Assembly (NCBI GenBank): GCA_039714395.1 | Contig: JBDLJH010000001.1 | Coordinates: forward strand, 62,001 to 126,000 | Length of the DNA stretch: 64,000 nucleotides | Origin: JAPHSX01 sp039714395 | Lineage (GTDB): Bacteria > Pseudomonadota > Gammaproteobacteria > Thiohalomonadales > Thiohalomonadaceae | Direction of reading: 5' to 3' | Part shown: in pieces, positions 50,447 through 59,973 of the stretch | Layout of the letters: every line of letters starts with the position of its first letter | Numbering within the stretch: the first letter of the stretch is position 1 | The notes under the pieces: model-generated | What the model was told of the DNA's origin: nothing | The model's database searches: none | Seen by the model: the letters and a program-made list of their open reading frames with translations, nothing else | Program-made: the position numbers and the translations under genes

Positions 50447-52759
50447 CTACTTTTTTACCTTCACGGCGCCGTTCTGCTCGAGGAAGGTTTTGGCACGTAG
50501 ACCCAGATCTGCGGTCTTTACCTGGTACTGCCACCACTGGTTGGCCCAGAGCATGGCATTCTGCCAGTCTTTCTTGGCAGCAGCAGTTTCAGACTTCTTT
50601 TTGGCGCCTTCAGCAAAACCGAGCTGATCAGTAGCATCCTCAACCAGGGCTACAACTGTTGGGAAGTCCTTGTAGTTGTGGCTGGTGATGAAGCCAACTA
50701 CCTGGTCAATAACAGCCTGGGTATCGATGTTGGTCTTGACCTGCTTCTTGTAGTCAGCCTCGGTATAAGTAACACCTCTCTGCATCTTCGCCTTAGTGCC
50801 TTTATAGCCCTTAGGTTTAACTAGCAGATAACCCTGCATCTCCAGATGGAGGGCCGAGCAGAACTCGGTGCAGTAGTAGGGATAGACACCGGCCTTATCT
50901 ACGGTGAAGGTAGCTGAGGCAGTCTTACCCGGCTCCAGTGAGAGCTGGATATCCTGACCATTCAAGGCAAAGCCGTGAACCTCATCCTCGGCACGCTCAA
51001 GGTTGGTGAAGTGCAGAATTACCTTGTCGCCCGCTACCGCCTCGATGATTTCCGGGGTGATATGGGAGCGGACGGTGGTACCAAATACCTCTACCGTACA
51101 GTTGCCCTTGGCATCACAGGTACGTTCGGTCTTTTCACGACCAGCACGGGTTCTGTGAGGTGAACGCTTATCTTCACGACTGTTCCAGCCCGACTTATAA
51201 CGCACTACCGGCTTCAGCTTGTCGGCCTTGATGGCCACAGCATAGTGGGGTTCGCCCAGTGGTAGCGGCATGTCGTACAGCAGTTCCATCTTGTCGCCAC
51301 TGATATCGATCAGCTGGTGGTTTTGCGGATGCAGCGGACCGACCGGGTTGAAACGATCGATGGCCAGTTTGTTCAGCGCTACCAGGTACTTACCATCAGG
51401 GGTAACAGAATCACCTTCCATAGTCATCAGGTGACCGATGTTGTAGTGAATCGGCATGCTGTCGAGCACCTTGCCCTTACAGTAGTCCCACTTGGTGACC
51501 ATGGAATCTACATAGATGGAGGTGTACACTACGCACTTCTTGGAGTCGTACTGGGTATGTAGCGGACCGATGCCCACCTGAACCTGAGTATGCAGGGCGT
51601 CTTTCATAGCGATGATCGGCACACCGTAGGGGTCTTTTCCCTCGAACTTCTTGGCCTTGATGGCCTTCTGGATCTTGTCGAAGCTGTAAACCCAGGCGTG
51701 GCTGTCGAGCTTACCGGAGACGATGATGTATTTACCGTCTGGGCTCACATCAACACCGTGTGGGCTCTTTGGCTCAGGGATGAGGAAGAAGATACCCTCT
51801 TTAATCGCGGTCTTCATCATAATGACGTTATGACCATTAATCTTCTTGGTCTTGCCTGCTGCTGCGACCTTTGCAGCCTTCTTCCAGTTGACTACCGCCA
51901 TGAAGTCGGTGTCTTTAGAAGAGCAGCCAGCCTCAAATGGAGGACGACCACGCTCGATACCGCCTACATAGCGCTCGGAGCAGAAGGAGTTGGTGAAGGA
52001 GTAGCTTTCACTGGGGCCCTTACCAAAGTCAGAAAGATCCTGGCTGTAGGGAGGCATCTCAAGGGAGAAAGACTTCTTCTCGTCGATGCGGCCTTTCTTA
52101 CTGTCAAATTTCCAGTAGGTTACGCCGCCACGGTATTTTTCGTTGAACTCCTCGAGGGGGACAAAATCGTTCTCCAGCGGGGCTGCGTATTGGGCAGCCT
52201 CAATAACATACTCGGTATTGGTGGAGACGAAGGCACCACCATGTGAGGATTTGAAGATTGGGTTAACGACGATCTGTTTGGTTTCGAAATCGTGCAGGTC
52301 GATTACGGCAATGCGCGGGTTGGCCTTGTCGTTAATGAACAGGTAGCGACCATTGTACTCACCCTTGGTCTCAGAGAAGGCCGGGTGGTGGGTATCACCG
52401 AAGTTGATCTCTTTGCCCTTGATGTTGCCCTGGCGCAGTACTTTCTTGGACTCATCGTCAAAACCGTAGGCCTGCCATGGCTCTGGGGTGAAGACACCGA
52501 TGTATTTGAGGATACGCATTGAGGGGATGCCGTAGACGATAACCTGTCCACTCTGACCGCCGGAGGCAAATGCGAGGTACTCATCGCGTCCTCCGGTGGG
52601 GGTGTAGGTCTTGGCGGCAGCCAGAATATCCTTCTGGGTCAGGCCGCGGGCCTTCATTACATCATCAAGGGTATTGGCTGCCCATGTTGTCGTGGCCATG
52701 GATAGCCCCACGCCTATACCCAATAGCAGCGGCAAAGCCTTCTTAACTATTGTTTTCAT
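50447..52759 (-). CDS. nosZ: Nitrous-oxide reductase, Sec-type (clade II)
   Basis: 770 residues from ATG at 52759 (GGGAGA upstream). Plain Sec signal without twin Arg, the mark of clade II. The propeller has DTHHPAFSETKGEYNGRYLF and further CuZ histidines (SSHGG, PHGVDV, LHTQY, HYNIGH, EPHYAV). The CuA domain (about 565-650) holds CTEFCSALHLEM. It reduces N2O to N2 in the periplasm. After CuA there is an extra ~115-residue helical, Lys-rich tail without any CxxCH, unlike the cytochrome domain of Wolinella cNosZ. Copper ligands appear intact. Confidence 0.97.
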   Translation of the reverse strand: MKTIVKKALPLLLGIGVGLSMATTTWAANTLDDVMKARGLTQKDILAAAKTYTPTGGRDEYLAFASGGQSGQVIVYGIPSMRILKYIGVFTPEPWQAYGFDDESKKVLRQGNIKGKEINFGDTHHPAFSETKGEYNGRYLFINDKANPRIAVIDLHDFETKQIVVNPIFKSSHGGAFVSTNTEYVIEAAQYAAPLENDFVPLEEFNEKYRGGVTYWKFDSKKGRIDEKKSFSLEMPPYSQDLSDFGKGPSESYSFTNSFCSERYVGGIERGRPPFEAGCSSKDTDFMAVVNWKKAAKVAAAGKTKKINGHNVIMMKTAIKEGIFFLIPEPKSPHGVDVSPDGKYIIVSGKLDSHAWVYSFDKIQKAIKAKKFEGKDPYGVPIIAMKDALHTQVQVGIGPLHTQYDSKKCVVYTSIYVDSMVTKWDYCKGKVLDSMPIHYNIGHLMTMEGDSVTPDGKYLVALNKLAIDRFNPVGPLHPQNHQLIDISGDKMELLYDMPLPLGEPHYAVAIKADKLKPVVRYKSGWNSREDKRSPHRTRAGREKTERTCDAKGNCTVEVFGTTVRSHITPEIIEAVAGDKVILHFTNLERAEDEVHGFALNGQDIQLSLEPGKTASATFTVDKAGVYPYYCTEFCSALHLEMQGYLLVKPKGYKGTKAKMQRGVTYTEADYKKQVKTNIDTQAVIDQVVGFITSHNYKDFPTVVALVEDATDQLGFAEGAKKKSETAAAKKDWQNAMLWANQWWQYQVKTADLGLRAKTFLEQNGAVKVKK

Positions 52760-52863
52760 TGCTATTTTTCTCCCAAGTTTAGCTAAACAGCACAATCGTA
52801 ATGTGCCCATTCTGTAAAAACACTGTCCTACACCCTTTATAGAGTTAAGGCTCTGTTTGTTCT

Positions 52864-52877
52864 TTGATCCAAATCAA
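52864..52877. promoter_or_regulatory. Perfect FNR/DNR (NnrR) box upstream of nosZ
   Basis: TTGATCCAAATCAA fits TTGAT-N4-ATCAA at every position, 105-118 bp before the nosZ start. It places nosZ under an oxygen- or NO-sensing CRP/FNR regulator. The remaining bases of 52760-53190 hold only weak palindromic pieces. Confidence 0.85.
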
Positions 52878-53190
52878 GTTGGTGTGTGATATGCCACACT
52901 TTTTGCGTTATTTGACACATTCAGGGGTAACAATAGATCTCAGAGGTAGTGTTGTCCAGAGGCGCGTTTTTTTTCGCTTTGCCAGTGCGGCAAGGATTTT
53001 GGTGTACCGAATCACTTATACAATTTAGGGGGATATGCATTTGAGCTATTTTAGAATTTATCTAGATATCCTGGTAACCAATTGTTTCTTATTAATAAAT
53101 TAGTTGTAAAGATGGATTCCCTGTTGCTCCCTGTAAACTAACTTCTTTCTGACTTCCAATAGTGGTTTTGACAGTCAGTTTGCTAAATGG

Positions 53191-54906
53191 CTATTCCGTG
53201 AGCGGTGATATTTCGTGAATAGTGTTGTGACTAATGGAATAACGGTTCTTACCGGCAGCCTTGGCATCGTACATTGCATCATCAGCATGACGGATAAGGG
53301 TGTCGGGTGTGGTGCCATTAGCCGGGTAGTAGCTGATACCGATGCTAATACTGGCGCAACAGTTCACACCGTTACACTCAATGGGCTGGTTTACGGCATG
53401 GATAATCTTATCGGCAATTTTTTCAGCGTCATCTGCTTGAGTGAGTTCATTGAGGATGACGGTAAACTCATCTCCCCCCATGCGTGCAACAACATCTTCG
53501 CGGCGAATAGCAGCTTGTACACGTCGGCTTACCTCAATGAGCAATTTGTCACCTGCCTCATGCCCATAGGTGTCATTGACCTGTTTAAAGCCATCCAGAT
53601 CCATGAATAGCAGGGCTAGCAAATTTTGGCGGCGTTGTGCATGGGCGAGAGAGTTTGTGAGCTGCTCGGTGAAGAAGGCGCGGTTGGGCAGTCCGGTGAG
53701 ACTGTCGTGGCTGGCCTGGTGGCTAAGTTTTTGTTGCGTCTGAATGCGTTCCTCGATCTCGGTACGCAGCTTGTGGTTGGTGGTGGCGAGCTCATCGGTG
53801 CGCTGTTTGACCTTCTGTTCCAGGTCACGATTAAATTGTTGCAGTCGTAGCTCGGCCGTTTTCTTGTCGGTAATGTCGCGCACTAAAACGATGTAAGTCA
53901 CCTCACCATCCAGCTCCACCTGTGAAACATCGAGTTCAGCGGGAAATTCACTGTTGTCCTTGCGTCGTCCGGTGACCTCGTTGCTGGTGCCCTGCATCTT
54001 TTTCCCCCATGTTTTGAGGTGATGGCTGAGTTCAATTGGGTGCTGCTCCTCAAGTGTATTGGGCAGTAGCATATGGGCACTCTTACCAATCATCCCCTGC
54101 GGTTCACAACCGAAGATGGTTTTGCAGGCACGGTTACAGGAAAGTATAAGGCCACTTACGTCCAGAGTAAGTACGCCGTCTATAATATTTTCGCGAATGG
54201 TTCGTTCACGCAATTCACTGTGACGCAGATGATTCTCACTGGCGATGCGTTTGGCCATTTCTGCATTAATGCGGCCACTGACAAAGTAAGCGATACCCAG
54301 GCTGAAGAAGATACCGATAATGCTAAGAGCGATCATTAGAGCGTAGGTGAAACTGATTTCTTTACTGGTTTGCTCCAGATCCGCAGTATTTTGTTGGCGT
54401 TTTAACTCGATGAATTGATCCATCATCTCCATGGCGAGACGTTGACCGGGAAAGGCGTGGTCGCGTAATTGCTGCTCGGCCTCGTCATGCCGCGCATCGT
54501 TGAGTAGATCGACGATAAGGTTTTGCACGCTACCTGTCTTCATTGTTTGCGCGTGTTGACTCTCAATAAGTGTAAGTTCACTGCTACTGAGCTTATGCTG
54601 TTGAAGTTGTTGCCGTGCCTGGAAGTAGTTGCCGGCGTTGTTACTCATCTCCATCGCATAGTCGTCGATAAGGAAGGGATCGCTGGTGATCATCATCGAC
54701 TGCAATAGCACTGAGCGTTCGCGGGCGGAGTAGCGCATGGTGTGCATTAGCATGATCTGCACATCACGCTCTTTTACTACGGTGCTGAGATCGGTAGTAA
54801 GGTTCTGGATGCGCGCAAGCCCAATCGCCGTAATGACGATCAGGATCATGATAACGCTGAGAAATCCGTAGATGATGACGGATCGTGTCGTAAGCTTATT
54901 AAGCAT
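53191..54906 (-). CDS. Membrane diguanylate cyclase with PAS domain
   Basis: 571 residues from ATG at 54906. Two membrane helices (about 9-31 and 187-210) flank a helical periplasmic sensor of about 155 residues. Then a PAS domain (about 240-355), a coiled coil, and a GGDEF domain with intact MGGDEF and a product-inhibition RxxD site five residues before it. It should make cyclic di-GMP in response to a periplasmic and/or PAS signal. No EAL domain. Stands alone beside the nos region, 400 bp from nosZ. Confidence 0.92.
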   Translation of the reverse strand: MLNKLTTRSVIIYGFLSVIMILIVITAIGLARIQNLTTDLSTVVKERDVQIMLMHTMRYSARERSVLLQSMMITSDPFLIDDYAMEMSNNAGNYFQARQQLQQHKLSSSELTLIESQHAQTMKTGSVQNLIVDLLNDARHDEAEQQLRDHAFPGQRLAMEMMDQFIELKRQQNTADLEQTSKEISFTYALMIALSIIGIFFSLGIAYFVSGRINAEMAKRIASENHLRHSELRERTIRENIIDGVLTLDVSGLILSCNRACKTIFGCEPQGMIGKSAHMLLPNTLEEQHPIELSHHLKTWGKKMQGTSNEVTGRRKDNSEFPAELDVSQVELDGEVTYIVLVRDITDKKTAELRLQQFNRDLEQKVKQRTDELATTNHKLRTEIEERIQTQQKLSHQASHDSLTGLPNRAFFTEQLTNSLAHAQRRQNLLALLFMDLDGFKQVNDTYGHEAGDKLLIEVSRRVQAAIRREDVVARMGGDEFTVILNELTQADDAEKIADKIIHAVNQPIECNGVNCCASISIGISYYPANGTTPDTLIRHADDAMYDAKAAGKNRYSISHNTIHEISPLTE

Positions 54907-55196
54907 CCCTTCCCGTACTCGCCTCCCTTTATCCACACAATATGTAGCGGTTTATCCGCCCAAGCCTAGCAGGATGCGACCGTATAATAAAAGGCTAATA
55001 GAGCTTATTGAAAAGAACGTGAACATGGTCACACTTTTTCGTAATAAGAGCGGTCATTGATGTGTTGGCTTTAGCGGATAACCTGCTAGCAGAGGGTATC
55101 GTCACTGCTGTGCAGCATCTAGGAAGGAATGATTAGCTTGTCCAGGTGTGCTGTCAGGGAGGGGCTTGCGATAGTAGACACCTTTACTATTGAGTT

Positions 55197-55544
55197 CTAG
55201 ATTGGCATGTGATTATCGATGAATTTACGCACCTCAGGTGCCGACTTTGCACCACCAAAACGTGCAACCTCCTCACCATCCACAAACATAACGATAGTAG
55301 GGAAACCACGCAGCTTATAGTGACCGGCCAGCTTCATATTCTCATCGGCATCGATCTTGGCCAGCAACACCTTGCCTTCATACTCAGGGATCACCTTGGC
55401 CAACACCGGGGCAATCATCAGGCAGGGGCTGCACCAGTCTGCCCAGAAGTCGACCAGCACCGGTTGCTGGCGGGAGGCATTGATAACCTTCTCTTCAAAC
55501 ACGTCGCCGTCGATATCGAAAATGTAGGGGGATGTATGTGTCAT
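55197..55544 (-). CDS. Thioredoxin-like protein with WCSPC site
   Basis: 115 residues from ATG at 55544. Thioredoxin fold with VDFWADWCSPCLMIAPVL (redox Cys pair), KIDADEN and the cis-Pro in RGFPTIVMF. Thioredoxin-1 has WCGPC; serine in place of glycine should alter redox potential. No signal, cytoplasmic. Divergent from nfi. Confidence 0.9.
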   Translation of the reverse strand: MTHTSPYIFDIDGDVFEEKVINASRQQPVLVDFWADWCSPCLMIAPVLAKVIPEYEGKVLLAKIDADENMKLAGHYKLRGFPTIVMFVDGEEVARFGGAKSAPEVRKFIDNHMPI

Positions 55545-55618
55545 TACTTTTCCGTATGGTGGTCGGGTGGGCATTTTGCCTTGCACAGGGCCGCTTTTTC
55601 AAGGGTGAAGATAAAGGT

Positions 55619-56293
55619 GTGATCAAACTACATCACAGTCACGACTGGCAGGTATCGCCGAAAGAGGCGATAGCCATACAGCAGCAGTTGCGTGGGCTGG
55701 TACGGATTGGCGATGAGTTCTCTGTGCCGCGACGTATCGCCGGGGTCGATGTCGGATTTGAGGACGCTAATCGTACTACCCGTGCCGCGGTGGTGGTGCT
55801 CGATTTCCCATCGCTACAGTTGGTGGAGTATGCCATTGCCCGGCTGCCGACCTCCTTCCCCTATGTACCGGGTTTACTTTCATTTCGTGAGGTGCCGGCG
55901 GTGTTGGCGGCATTAGAACGGTTGGCGGTATTGCCGGATATGCTGCTGTGTGATGGTCAGGGGATCGCCCATCCGCGTCGTCTTGGTATCGCCAGCCACC
56001 TCGGGGTGTTGCTGGACTTGCCCACCATAGGTGTCGCCAAGTCGCGCCTTATCGGTGAGTATGTGGAGCCGGGGGAGGAGAAGGGAAGTTGGGAAGCACT
56101 GCGTGATGGAGATGAGGTGCTGGGTTGTGTGCTGCGTACCCGCGCTCGGGTCAAGCCGCTCTATATCTCGCCGGGGCACCGGGTGAGTATCGATTCGGCA
56201 CGTGAGTTGGTATTGGCCTGTACTACCCGTTACCGCCTTCCCGAAACCACTCGCTGGGCGCATCGTCTGGCCTCCGGACCTGAGCCTTTATAG
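55619..56293 (+). CDS. nfi: Endonuclease V
   Basis: 224 residues with a GTG start at 55619, matching the length of E. coli Nfi; upstream in-frame codons lack family character. Visible catalytic residues: Asp in IAGVDVGFED, Tyr/Glu in FPYVPGLLSFREVPA, Asp/His in CDGQGIAHPRRLGIASHLG and Lys in GVAKSRLIG. It nicks DNA at deoxyinosine left by nitrosative deamination, a fitting activity in a denitrifier. Confidence 0.93.
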   Translation: MIKLHHSHDWQVSPKEAIAIQQQLRGLVRIGDEFSVPRRIAGVDVGFEDANRTTRAAVVVLDFPSLQLVEYAIARLPTSFPYVPGLLSFREVPAVLAALERLAVLPDMLLCDGQGIAHPRRLGIASHLGVLLDLPTIGVAKSRLIGEYVEPGEEKGSWEALRDGDEVLGCVLRTRARVKPLYISPGHRVSIDSARELVLACTTRYRLPETTRWAHRLASGPEPL

Positions 56294-56408
56294 TTAAGTC
56301 CGGGCTGGCTGGCTTCTTGGCCTTGGCACGACAAAAGTCTTACAATTGTGATAACACAGGCTCTGCTACGGCAGTGCGTCCATAACAGCAAGAATAAAGG
56401 GGATTCTG

Positions 56409-56792
56409 ATGAACCTGGAAAAGGTGATCTTCGGATTTTTTATCGTTTTGGCACTAACCCTCAATTTCGGTTTCTTTATCGGTGATTTTGATAATCCTGC
56501 CCATCACAATGTTTATGAGCTGTTCGCTGCTATTGTCATTAATCTTATCGCTACCGTGCTCAAGTTTGGTGATCGTACACAAATGGGGGCGGTGTTATTA
56601 GCCACCTCTCTGGTGGCAGATCTACAGCTGATCATTGCCGCTATCGTATGGGGCTATGCCGAGCATATCGCCAAGACAGGTATGGACCCCAGCGTGATGG
56701 GTAGTATTGTTTCGCTCTCTGGTGGTGCGCTGTTAGCCAATATTACCTCGGTGGTGCTGTTGATTATTGAAACGGTCAACCTTCGCCGCTAA
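56409..56792 (+). CDS. Four-helix membrane protein (DUF6394-like)
   Basis: 127 residues with four hydrophobic segments (about 4-24, 35-52, 60-85, 98-122) and few charged residues. GDFDNPAHHNVYELFAAIVINLIATVLKFGDRTQ is conserved-looking. Directly followed (18 bp) by the potassium-channel gene, so likely a partner of it. AAAGGGG lies ahead of the ATG. Confidence 0.7.
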   Translation: MNLEKVIFGFFIVLALTLNFGFFIGDFDNPAHHNVYELFAAIVINLIATVLKFGDRTQMGAVLLATSLVADLQLIIAAIVWGYAEHIAKTGMDPSVMGSIVSLSGGALLANITSVVLLIIETVNLRR

Positions 56793-56810
56793 TCGGCGAG
56801 AGGGCACGGT

Positions 56811-58508
56811 ATGAATCAGGTGATCTTCCTTATCTTGCGGCGCATGCGCGCGCCGCTGGCCGTGCTGATCGTCGCCTATGCTATCTCCATTCTCGGGTTG
56901 GTGTTGATCCCGGGTACTGATGCCGACGGCAATCCCTGGCGCATGGATTTCTTCCACGCCTTCTACTTCGTTAGTTACATGGCAACCACTATCGGCTTTG
57001 GCGAGCTGCCATACGCCTTCAATGAAGCACAGCGCATGTGGACAGTGTTTGCGGTCTACCTCACGGTAATCAGCTGGCTCTATGCCATTGGTAAGATCCT
57101 CTCATTGGTTCAGGACGGCGCCTTTAAACAAGCGGTGGTAGAGCAGGCATTTGCCCGTGGTGTACGCCACATGGCGGAGCCCTTTTACATTGTCTGTGGT
57201 TACGGTGATACCGGTAGTCTGCTGGTGCGCTCAATGGTGCAGCGCAATATGCGTGCCGTGGTGGTTGATATCAGTCCTGAGCGAATCAATGAACTGGAGC
57301 TGGAAGATCTGGATCTGTTTGTGCCGGGACTCTGTGCAGATGCCTCGTTTTCACTGACGCTGAATGAGGCGGGACTGCTGCATAAACACTGTGTCGGTGT
57401 TGTGGCGTTAACCGATAGTGATCCGGTGAATCTCAAGATCGCGATTACCACCAAGCTACTCCATCCCGGAATCAAGGTGATTTGCCGTGCCGAGACCCAC
57501 GATGCCGAGGCAAATATGGCCTCCTTTGGCACGGATCGCATTATCAATCCCTACGATACCTTTGCCCATCGTCTGGCATTGGCGCTGCATTCGCCGGGTA
57601 CCCACCTGCTTTATGAGTGGTTTACCAGCGTACCGGAGACCGAATTACCCGCACCCTTATATCCGCCGCACGGTACCTGGATACTGTGTGGCTACGGTCG
57701 CTTAGGCAAGGCGATGAAGACCAACCTGGATCGGGAGGGGGTCTCTACGGTGATTATTGAAGCGGACCCTGAGGGGACCGGCTGTAGTGATTTCTGTGTG
57801 CTGGGCCGTGGTACCGAGGCCGATACCCTTGGCATCGCCGGGGTCGAGCAGGCGGTAGGCATCGTCGCCGGTACCGATAATGATGCCAATAACCTCTCTA
57901 TCGCTATGACGGCGGCGCACCTTAACCCCGATATCTTCATGGTGGCGCGGCAGAACAAGTGTGACAACGATGATATATTTCAGGCGGCACTGCTCGATCT
58001 GGTCATGCAGCGTAGCGAGATTATTGCCCGCGATATCCTTGCCCTGTTGACCACACCGCTACTGGATCGGTTTCTGCGTTTGATCCTGAACGAGAGTAAT
58101 GAGTGGGCCAATGAGCAGGTGAGTCGTCTCATTGCAGTAACCGGTGATCGGGTACCTGATGTCTGGTCTTTTCATGTGGATGAGAGTGATGCCCCTGCAT
58201 TAATACCGGAATTGGCCCAGGGGGAGCAAATATTGTTGGGAGATGTACTGCGTGACCCGCGTGATCGTGAGCAGTCCCTTGATTGTTTGTCACTATTATT
58301 GGTCAGAAGAAACCATGAGGCGCTGCTCTTCCCTGGTGATGAGGTACAGCTGGAGCCGGGTGATGAGATCCTGTTTAGTGGTAAAGGTTGGGTGATGGAG
58401 CGGATGAAGTGGTCGCTGCAAAATCACAATGCACTACGCTACGTGCAGACGGGAGAGGAACATGCCTCCGGTTATATCTGGCAGTGGCTGTTCGGGAAGA
58501 TGCTATAA
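56811..58508 (+). CDS. Potassium channel with two RCK (TrkA-N/TrkA-C) domains
   Basis: 565 residues. Two N-terminal helices flank a pore segment with filter TTIGFGE (about 60-66). Then two nucleotide-binding RCK domains starting FYIVCGYGDTGSLLVR (about 125) and WILCGYGRLGKAMKT (about 288), with a TrkA-C-like ending near VQLEPGDEILFSG. This is the MthK/Kch type of ligand-gated K+ channel, except for the duplication of RCK domains within one chain. Terminated by the bidirectional hairpin at 58546. Confidence 0.88.
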   Translation: MNQVIFLILRRMRAPLAVLIVAYAISILGLVLIPGTDADGNPWRMDFFHAFYFVSYMATTIGFGELPYAFNEAQRMWTVFAVYLTVISWLYAIGKILSLVQDGAFKQAVVEQAFARGVRHMAEPFYIVCGYGDTGSLLVRSMVQRNMRAVVVDISPERINELELEDLDLFVPGLCADASFSLTLNEAGLLHKHCVGVVALTDSDPVNLKIAITTKLLHPGIKVICRAETHDAEANMASFGTDRIINPYDTFAHRLALALHSPGTHLLYEWFTSVPETELPAPLYPPHGTWILCGYGRLGKAMKTNLDREGVSTVIIEADPEGTGCSDFCVLGRGTEADTLGIAGVEQAVGIVAGTDNDANNLSIAMTAAHLNPDIFMVARQNKCDNDDIFQAALLDLVMQRSEIIARDILALLTTPLLDRFLRLILNESNEWANEQVSRLIAVTGDRVPDVWSFHVDESDAPALIPELAQGEQILLGDVLRDPRDREQSLDCLSLLLVRRNHEALLFPGDEVQLEPGDEILFSGKGWVMERMKWSLQNHNALRYVQTGEEHASGYIWQWLFGKML

Positions 58509-58545
58509 GTTGAATAAGTAAAAGAACAAATTGGGTAAATATGAA

Positions 58546-58567
58546 AAGGGCCGTTAATTCGGCCCTT
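58546..58567. terminator. Bidirectional terminator
   Basis: AAGGGCCG-TTAATT-CGGCCCTT with T-rich tails on both sides, between the convergent potassium channel and haemerythrin genes. Confidence 0.85.
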
Positions 58568-58572
58568 ATTGT

Positions 58573-59091
58573 TTATGAATAGGTTGGCATATAGAGGGGG
58601 TAGAGTGTGCCCTCCTCTTTCTGGATCCGTTGTACCAGAACCTTGCCAATAGTGGCAAAGTCTGTTGCAAAGTGATCTGCCAGATCCTCATCTACACCAA
58701 TGGTTTCATATTTTCTCAAGAAGCCAATGGCCACCTTGGCAATTTCGTCCATCTCCTTACGGAAGCCATGAATCAATTCGCTACTGGTAGGGTCTGCGAC
58801 AAGGGCGTGCTGAAGGTAGATGTAGAGTCTGACGTTTTCTGTCAGCAGGTGGGCATTCAACCCACTCTTGAAAGTCGTTAACATCGATGAGACATCAGCA
58901 TAACGTTTTTCCTTAAAGGCCTTGTCGATATCTCCATAGAGGCCCAACAGTGTTTGATGGTCGCTTTTAAGAGAGTCGACAAGATCTGGTGAGTAGCGGA
59001 TCTCTGTTCCGGGTGCAGTGTGAACCTCTTGCTGTGGTGTAACGGTATCGACAGTGTTGCTTGTAGACTTTTTTCTAAATAGACCAAACAT
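58573..59091 (-). CDS. Haemerythrin-domain protein
   Basis: 172 residues. The helical bundle has the metal ligands of the HHE family: SDHQTLLGLYGDI, LNAHLLTENVRLYIYLQH and the late QKEEGTLYPLYMP. The first ~40 residues are a flexible lead. Members bind O2 or NO at a di-iron site; NO handling would suit the Nos neighbourhood. Apparently monocistronic. Confidence 0.82.
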   Translation of the reverse strand: MFGLFRKKSTSNTVDTVTPQQEVHTAPGTEIRYSPDLVDSLKSDHQTLLGLYGDIDKAFKEKRYADVSSMLTTFKSGLNAHLLTENVRLYIYLQHALVADPTSSELIHGFRKEMDEIAKVAIGFLRKYETIGVDEDLADHFATDFATIGKVLVQRIQKEEGTLYPLYMPTYS

Positions 59092-59175
59092 AGTATTTAT
59101 TTACCTCCGTTGTATATTTTTTATTTACTGCTGTTCATTATCTAGACCAAGTGGGTAGTATGCAATAGCTGTCTT

Positions 59176-59865
59176 TCAGTGTCCCGTCTGGTCCAGACGG
59201 TAACCGTATTGATAGATCGCACTAAGTTGCCAGCCGTTTTCCTCTGTAAGTGCCAGTTTTTTTCGCAGGCGACTAATGTGAGTGTCGACGGTACGTGTCT
59301 GCCCGGTGCTGGCGTGCCCCCAGACATGCCCTAACAGTTCGCTACGTGAGAGTAGTTTGCCACAATTCTCCAGCAGGTAGCAGGCAAGAGAGAACTCTTT
59401 TTGTGTTAAATCAATACTCTTGCCGTGCAGGGTAATTTCATGGCGCTGATTATCGACTTGAATATTCCCATAGCTATGTTTTTTTAATGTCCGGTTGGAA
59501 TCGGCTGTGCGGCGTGCCAGTGCGTCGATACGTGCAAGTAATTCCTGTTTGCGAGCAGGTTTGACCAGATAGTCGTCAGCCCCCGTGTTGAGGGCCAGCA
59601 CTATGTCCTCTTCGGTATCGTGGGTGGTGATGAAGAGGACGGGCGTGTTGTCCTGAAGCTCAGTGCGCAGCCATGTGAGTAGCTCAATGCCATTCATCCC
59701 AGGCAGTTCCCAGTCTAAGAGGAGCATTTGGTGGTCGTTGCGTTGAGCTTTTTCAGTGAACTCGTTACCACTATCGAAACAGCTGCAGTGATGCCCTGCT
59801 TCCTCTATCCAGTTTCTCAGGGCTGTTCTTTGCAGCCAATCGTCTTCAATGATGGCGATATTCAA
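59176..59865 (-). CDS. OmpR-family response regulator (orphan)
   Basis: 229 residues. Receiver domain with acidic pair D8/D9, phosphoacceptor D51 in LLLDWELPG, conserved Thr and Lys (VKPARK), and a winged-helix output domain (about 130-226) ending RTVDTHISRLRKKL...YQYGYRL. No histidine kinase lies beside it, so its partner must be elsewhere. Confidence 0.9.
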   Translation of the reverse strand: MNIAIIEDDWLQRTALRNWIEEAGHHCSCFDSGNEFTEKAQRNDHQMLLLDWELPGMNGIELLTWLRTELQDNTPVLFITTHDTEEDIVLALNTGADDYLVKPARKQELLARIDALARRTADSNRTLKKHSYGNIQVDNQRHEITLHGKSIDLTQKEFSLACYLLENCGKLLSRSELLGHVWGHASTGQTRTVDTHISRLRKKLALTEENGWQLSAIYQYGYRLDQTGH

Positions 59866-59973
59866 TAATACGCTTCCTGTGCCTGTTAATTGTTGCTTCT
59901 CAATACTGACGCTATATCTTAATTATGGCAAGTGCCTGGAATGGTGGGGTGAGGGAGCTTGATTGTTGTGCGA

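Noticed and set aside
50447..50790. Cytochrome c domain at the NosZ C-terminus as in Wolinella
   Set aside because: No CxxCH motif is present in the extension.
51590..52246. 218-codon frame antisense to nosZ
   Set aside because: Inside a fully intact nosZ; low-complexity hydrophobic translation without a family.
56324..56340. Sigma-54 promoter ahead of the potassium-channel pair (TTGGCACG)
   Set aside because: The -12 GC doublet is missing at the required spacing (GT instead).
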